Shown: positions 24,254 through 26,539 of the stretch, piece after piece
Numbering within the stretch: the stretch's first letter is position 1
Layout: each line of letters begins with the position of its first letter
Origin: CAZNYN01 sp964577295
GTDB taxonomy: Bacteria > Synergistota > Synergistia > Synergistales > Synergistaceae
Assembly (NCBI GenBank): GCA_964577295.1
Contig: CAZNYN010000025.1
Span: 1 to 26,539 of the forward strand
Reading direction: 5' to 3'
Length of the DNA: 26,539 nucleotides
The notes under the pieces: generated by a model
Databases searched by the model: none
What the model saw: only the letters and a program-made list of their open reading frames with translations
Told to the model about the DNA's origin: nothing
Translations under genes and position numbers: made by a program

Positions 24254-25099
24254 ATGTTTAAGATCGTATCAAAACAGAAGCTGGCACCCAAAGAATTTGA
24301 CATTTGGGTCGAAGCGCCGCGCATTGCGAAACACGCAAAAGCGGGACAGTTCGTCGTGCTCCGCGTTGCGGACAAGGGAGAGAGAATTCCTCTCACAATC
24401 GCCGACTTTGACGAAGAAAAAGGCCTTATCCGCCTTATCTTCCAGGTAGTAGGCAAAACAACCGCCCTCATGTCGGGACTCAACGTCGGAGAAGCAATTC
24501 AGGACATCTCCGGCCCTCTCGGCACACCGAGCGAAGTCGAGAAATTCGGCACAGTGCTCATGGTCGGAGGCGGAGTCGGCATCGCAGCTCTCTACCCCAT
24601 CATCAAAGCTCTTAAGCTCGCAGGCAACAAAGTAATAACAATCCTCGGCGGACGCACATCAAACCTCGTGGTAATGAAAGAAGAGTGCTCCAAATACTCC
24701 GATGAACTCATCGTCACAACAGACGACGGTTCCGAAGGCATGAAGGGCGTAGTCACACAGGCAATGAAGATGGTAGTCGAGCGCGGCGAGAAAATCGACC
24801 GCTGCTGGTGCATAGGCCCCTCCATCATGATGAAGTTCGGAACCAAAGCAGCAGCAGAGCTTGGACTCCCCATCTTTGTCTCCCTCAACCCCCTCATGGT
24901 TGACGGCACAGGAATGTGCGGATGCTGCCGCGTAACAGTAGACGGCAAAATCTTCTTCGCATGCGTTGACGGCCCCGAATTTGACGGACACAAAGTCAAC
25001 TGGGACGAATTCATGAGCCGCCTCCGTCAGTACAAAGACGAAGAAAAAATATCCATGGAAAAATACGAAGCAGAAGTAGGTGAACCGACATGGCTATAA
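24254..25099 (+). CDS. nfnA: NfnA-like small subunit: ferredoxin-NADP reductase-type FAD/[2Fe-2S] protein
   Basis: Small subunit of the NADH-dependent reduced ferredoxin:NADP+ oxidoreductase (NfnAB), also labelled sulfide dehydrogenase subunit beta or dihydroorotate dehydrogenase electron-transfer subunit. 281 aa: FAD-binding RIPLTIAD (44-51), NAD-binding GGGVGIA (105-111) and a C-terminal [2Fe-2S] site with Cys222, 224, 225 and 237 (GTGMCGCCRVTV). It overlaps the large subunit by 10 bases. In anaerobes the complex bifurcates electrons from NADPH to NAD+ and ferredoxin, or runs in reverse. With subunit sizes of 281 and 468 aa the pair fits Nfn well; a glutamate-synthase role is less likely because no large GltB-type subunit is present. 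Confidence 0.88.
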   Translation: MFKIVSKQKLAPKEFDIWVEAPRIAKHAKAGQFVVLRVADKGERIPLTIADFDEEKGLIRLIFQVVGKTTALMSGLNVGEAIQDISGPLGTPSEVEKFGTVLMVGGGVGIAALYPIIKALKLAGNKVITILGGRTSNLVVMKEECSKYSDELIVTTDDGSEGMKGVVTQAMKMVVERGEKIDRCWCIGPSIMMKFGTKAAAELGLPIFVSLNPLMVDGTGMCGCCRVTVDGKIFFACVDGPEFDGHKVNWDEFMSRLRQYKDEEKISMEKYEAEVGEPTWL

Positions 25100-26496
25100 C
25101 ATTCTCAAAGTGGAAGACACCCATAAAAGAGCAGGATCCCCAGGTACGCAAAGGCAACTTCAAAGAAGTCTGCCTCGGCTACTCGCTTGAAGAAGGCATG
25201 AAAGAAGCCGAGCGCTGCCTCAACTGCAAAACAAAGCCCTGCATCGCAGGATGCCCCGTAGCAATCGACATACCCGGATTCATCCAGTGCGTCAAAGCAG
25301 GAAACATGGCGGGAGCTGCCGAAATCCTCGACAAATACACAAACCTTCCCGCAGTCTGCGGCCGCGTATGCCCCCAGGAATCACAGTGCGAAGGCCTCTG
25401 CACAGTCGGTAAGATGAAAGACTTCGAGCCCGTATCAATAGGCAAACTCGAAAGACTCGTAGCCGACTGGAAATACGCACAGACAGACCTCAAAACCGAA
25501 GTCCCCTCAGGCGAAAAGAAAGGCCGCATCGCAGTTGTAGGCTCCGGCCCTTCAAGCCTCACAGTCGCAGGCGACCTCGCAAAACTCGGCTATGAAGTCA
25601 AAATATACGAAGCTCTCCACGCAGCAGGCGGAGTGCTCATCTATGGTATCCCCGAATTCCGTCTCCCCAAGAAAATAGTCGCAATGGAAATAGACGCGAT
25701 GAAAAAGCTCGGCGTAGACGTTGAATGCAACGTGGTAGTCGGAAAGACAATCACAATGCAGGAAATCATGGAAGAATTCGACGCATGCTACATCGCAGTC
25801 GGAGCGGGCGCACCCCACTTCCAGGGCGTACCGGGAACAACACTCAACGGCGTATACTCAGCCAGCGAATACCTCACAAGAATCAACCTTATGCACGGCT
25901 ACGAATTCCCCGAGAACGACACACCAGCCAAAAAGGCGAAGAAAGTCGTAGTCATCGGAGGCGGAAACGTCGCAATGGACGCAGCCCGCTCGGCAAAACG
26001 CCTCGGAGCAGAAGAAGTCCAGGTAGTATACCGCCGCTCACTCGCCGAACTTCCCGCACGTATCGAAGAATACCACCACGCAGTAGAAGAAGAAATAATC
26101 TTCAACTGGCTCACAAACCCCGTTGAATACGTCAACGACGGCAACGGCCAGCTATGCGGAGTAAAATGCATAAAAATGGAACTCGGCGAACCCGACGCAT
26201 CAGGCCGCAGACGCCCAGTCCCCGTTGAAGGAAGCGAATTCCTCATCGAAGCCGACTGCGCAATCGAAGCAATCGGCCAGGGCTCAAACAAAGTTCTCCT
26301 CTCCACCTTCCCCGAAATGAAAATCAACAAATGGGGCTACATCGAAGCCGACCCGAAGACAGGCGCAACATCCGTCCCCGGAGTATTCGCAGGCGGAGAC
26401 ATAGTAACAGGCGCAGCCACAGTCATCCTGGCAATGGGAGCAGGCAAAGCCGCAGCAGTAGCAATCGACGAATACGTAAAAGCAAAGAAAGCATAA
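25090..26496 (+). CDS. nfnB: NfnB-like large subunit: GltD-type NADPH oxidoreductase
   Basis: Large subunit of NfnAB, often annotated as NADPH-dependent glutamate synthase (GltA) small-chain homologue. 468 aa. N-terminal [4Fe-4S] cysteines 43, 46, 51, 55 and 90, 94, 100, 104; FAD motif GSGPSSL (151-157, Ser in place of the usual Ala); NADP motif GGGNVAMDAAR (290-300); C-terminal FAD contact GVFAGGDIVTGAATVI (431-446). AGGTGA precedes ATG 25090 inside the end of nfnA. Codons strongly prefer C or A in the third position. The same GltD module occurs inside ygfK at the other end of the window. The window ends 43 bases after the stop; no complete terminator is visible there. Confidence 0.88.
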   Translation: MAITFSKWKTPIKEQDPQVRKGNFKEVCLGYSLEEGMKEAERCLNCKTKPCIAGCPVAIDIPGFIQCVKAGNMAGAAEILDKYTNLPAVCGRVCPQESQCEGLCTVGKMKDFEPVSIGKLERLVADWKYAQTDLKTEVPSGEKKGRIAVVGSGPSSLTVAGDLAKLGYEVKIYEALHAAGGVLIYGIPEFRLPKKIVAMEIDAMKKLGVDVECNVVVGKTITMQEIMEEFDACYIAVGAGAPHFQGVPGTTLNGVYSASEYLTRINLMHGYEFPENDTPAKKAKKVVVIGGGNVAMDAARSAKRLGAEEVQVVYRRSLAELPARIEEYHHAVEEEIIFNWLTNPVEYVNDGNGQLCGVKCIKMELGEPDASGRRRPVPVEGSEFLIEADCAIEAIGQGSNKVLLSTFPEMKINKWGYIEADPKTGATSVPGVFAGGDIVTGAATVILAMGAGKAAAVAIDEYVKAKKA

Positions 26497-26539
26497 CACC
26501 AAATCAACACAAAAAAATCACAATGAGGCAGCCCTTTGG

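Noticed and set aside
26497..26539. Terminator after nfnB (GAGGCAGCCC near the right edge)
   Set aside because: The window ends before a second arm; nothing complete to report.

Overview
The window (26.5 kb, roughly half G+C) looks like the chromosome of an anaerobic, amino-acid- and purine-degrading bacterium. The gene content (selenium-linked purine cluster, electron-bifurcating NfnAB, 5-oxoproline operon, many amino-acid functions) and the general look of the proteins suggest Synergistota (Cloacibacillus/Synergistes-like). This is inference from gene families; an anaerobic Firmicute is the main alternative. No rRNA, tRNA, IS element, CRISPR array or prophage was seen. No stretch over 300 bases lacks a gene; the largest gaps are 23989-24253, 5574-5797 and 16361-16574.

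Region 1 (20-11601) is a divergently transcribed purine/urate catabolic cluster. Leftward: ygfK (flavin/Fe-S oxidoreductase) and a two-domain molybdenum hydroxylase of the selenium-dependent xanthine dehydrogenase type. Rightward: a YheO-type PAS/HTH regulator, diaminopropionate ammonia-lyase (ygeX), the M20 hydrolase ygeY, the carbamoyltransferase-like ygeW, and an NCS2 purine permease. This matches the E. coli yge/ygf region and the gut-bacterial anaerobic urate-degradation cluster. The regulator differs from E. coli, and ssnA and hyuA are not in this window. The permease has lost two acidic residues normally important in NCS2 carriers.

Region 2 (11677-22047), all leftward, is the most interesting part. 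It starts with a previously uncalled 36-codon membrane ORF, then a sodium:solute symporter, a membrane histidine kinase, an NtrC-type activator and a short, divergent RpoN, all packed with overlaps or gaps of a few bases. Just downstream is a near-consensus sigma-54 promoter (16402-16421) preceded by two palindromes placed like enhancers. It drives an NRAMP-related transporter without the usual metal motifs, then (after an intrinsic terminator) pxpB, pxpC, pxpA and a DUF1445 D-glutamate-cyclase-like gene. The downstream set has the same content as the Bacillus subtilis ycsF-ycsG-ycsI-kipI-kipA operon. I infer a self-contained sensory/transport module with its own sigma-54 that switches on 5-oxoproline (pyroglutamate) or D-glutamate use.

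Region 3 (22142-26496) holds a 62-aa protein of unknown function read rightward behind a second sigma-54-like promoter, leftward glucose-6-phosphate isomerase and a small glutaredoxin, and rightward nfnA-nfnB, the electron-bifurcating NADH/ferredoxin:NADP+ transhydrogenase that could supply NADPH and reduced ferredoxin balance to the catabolism encoded upstream.
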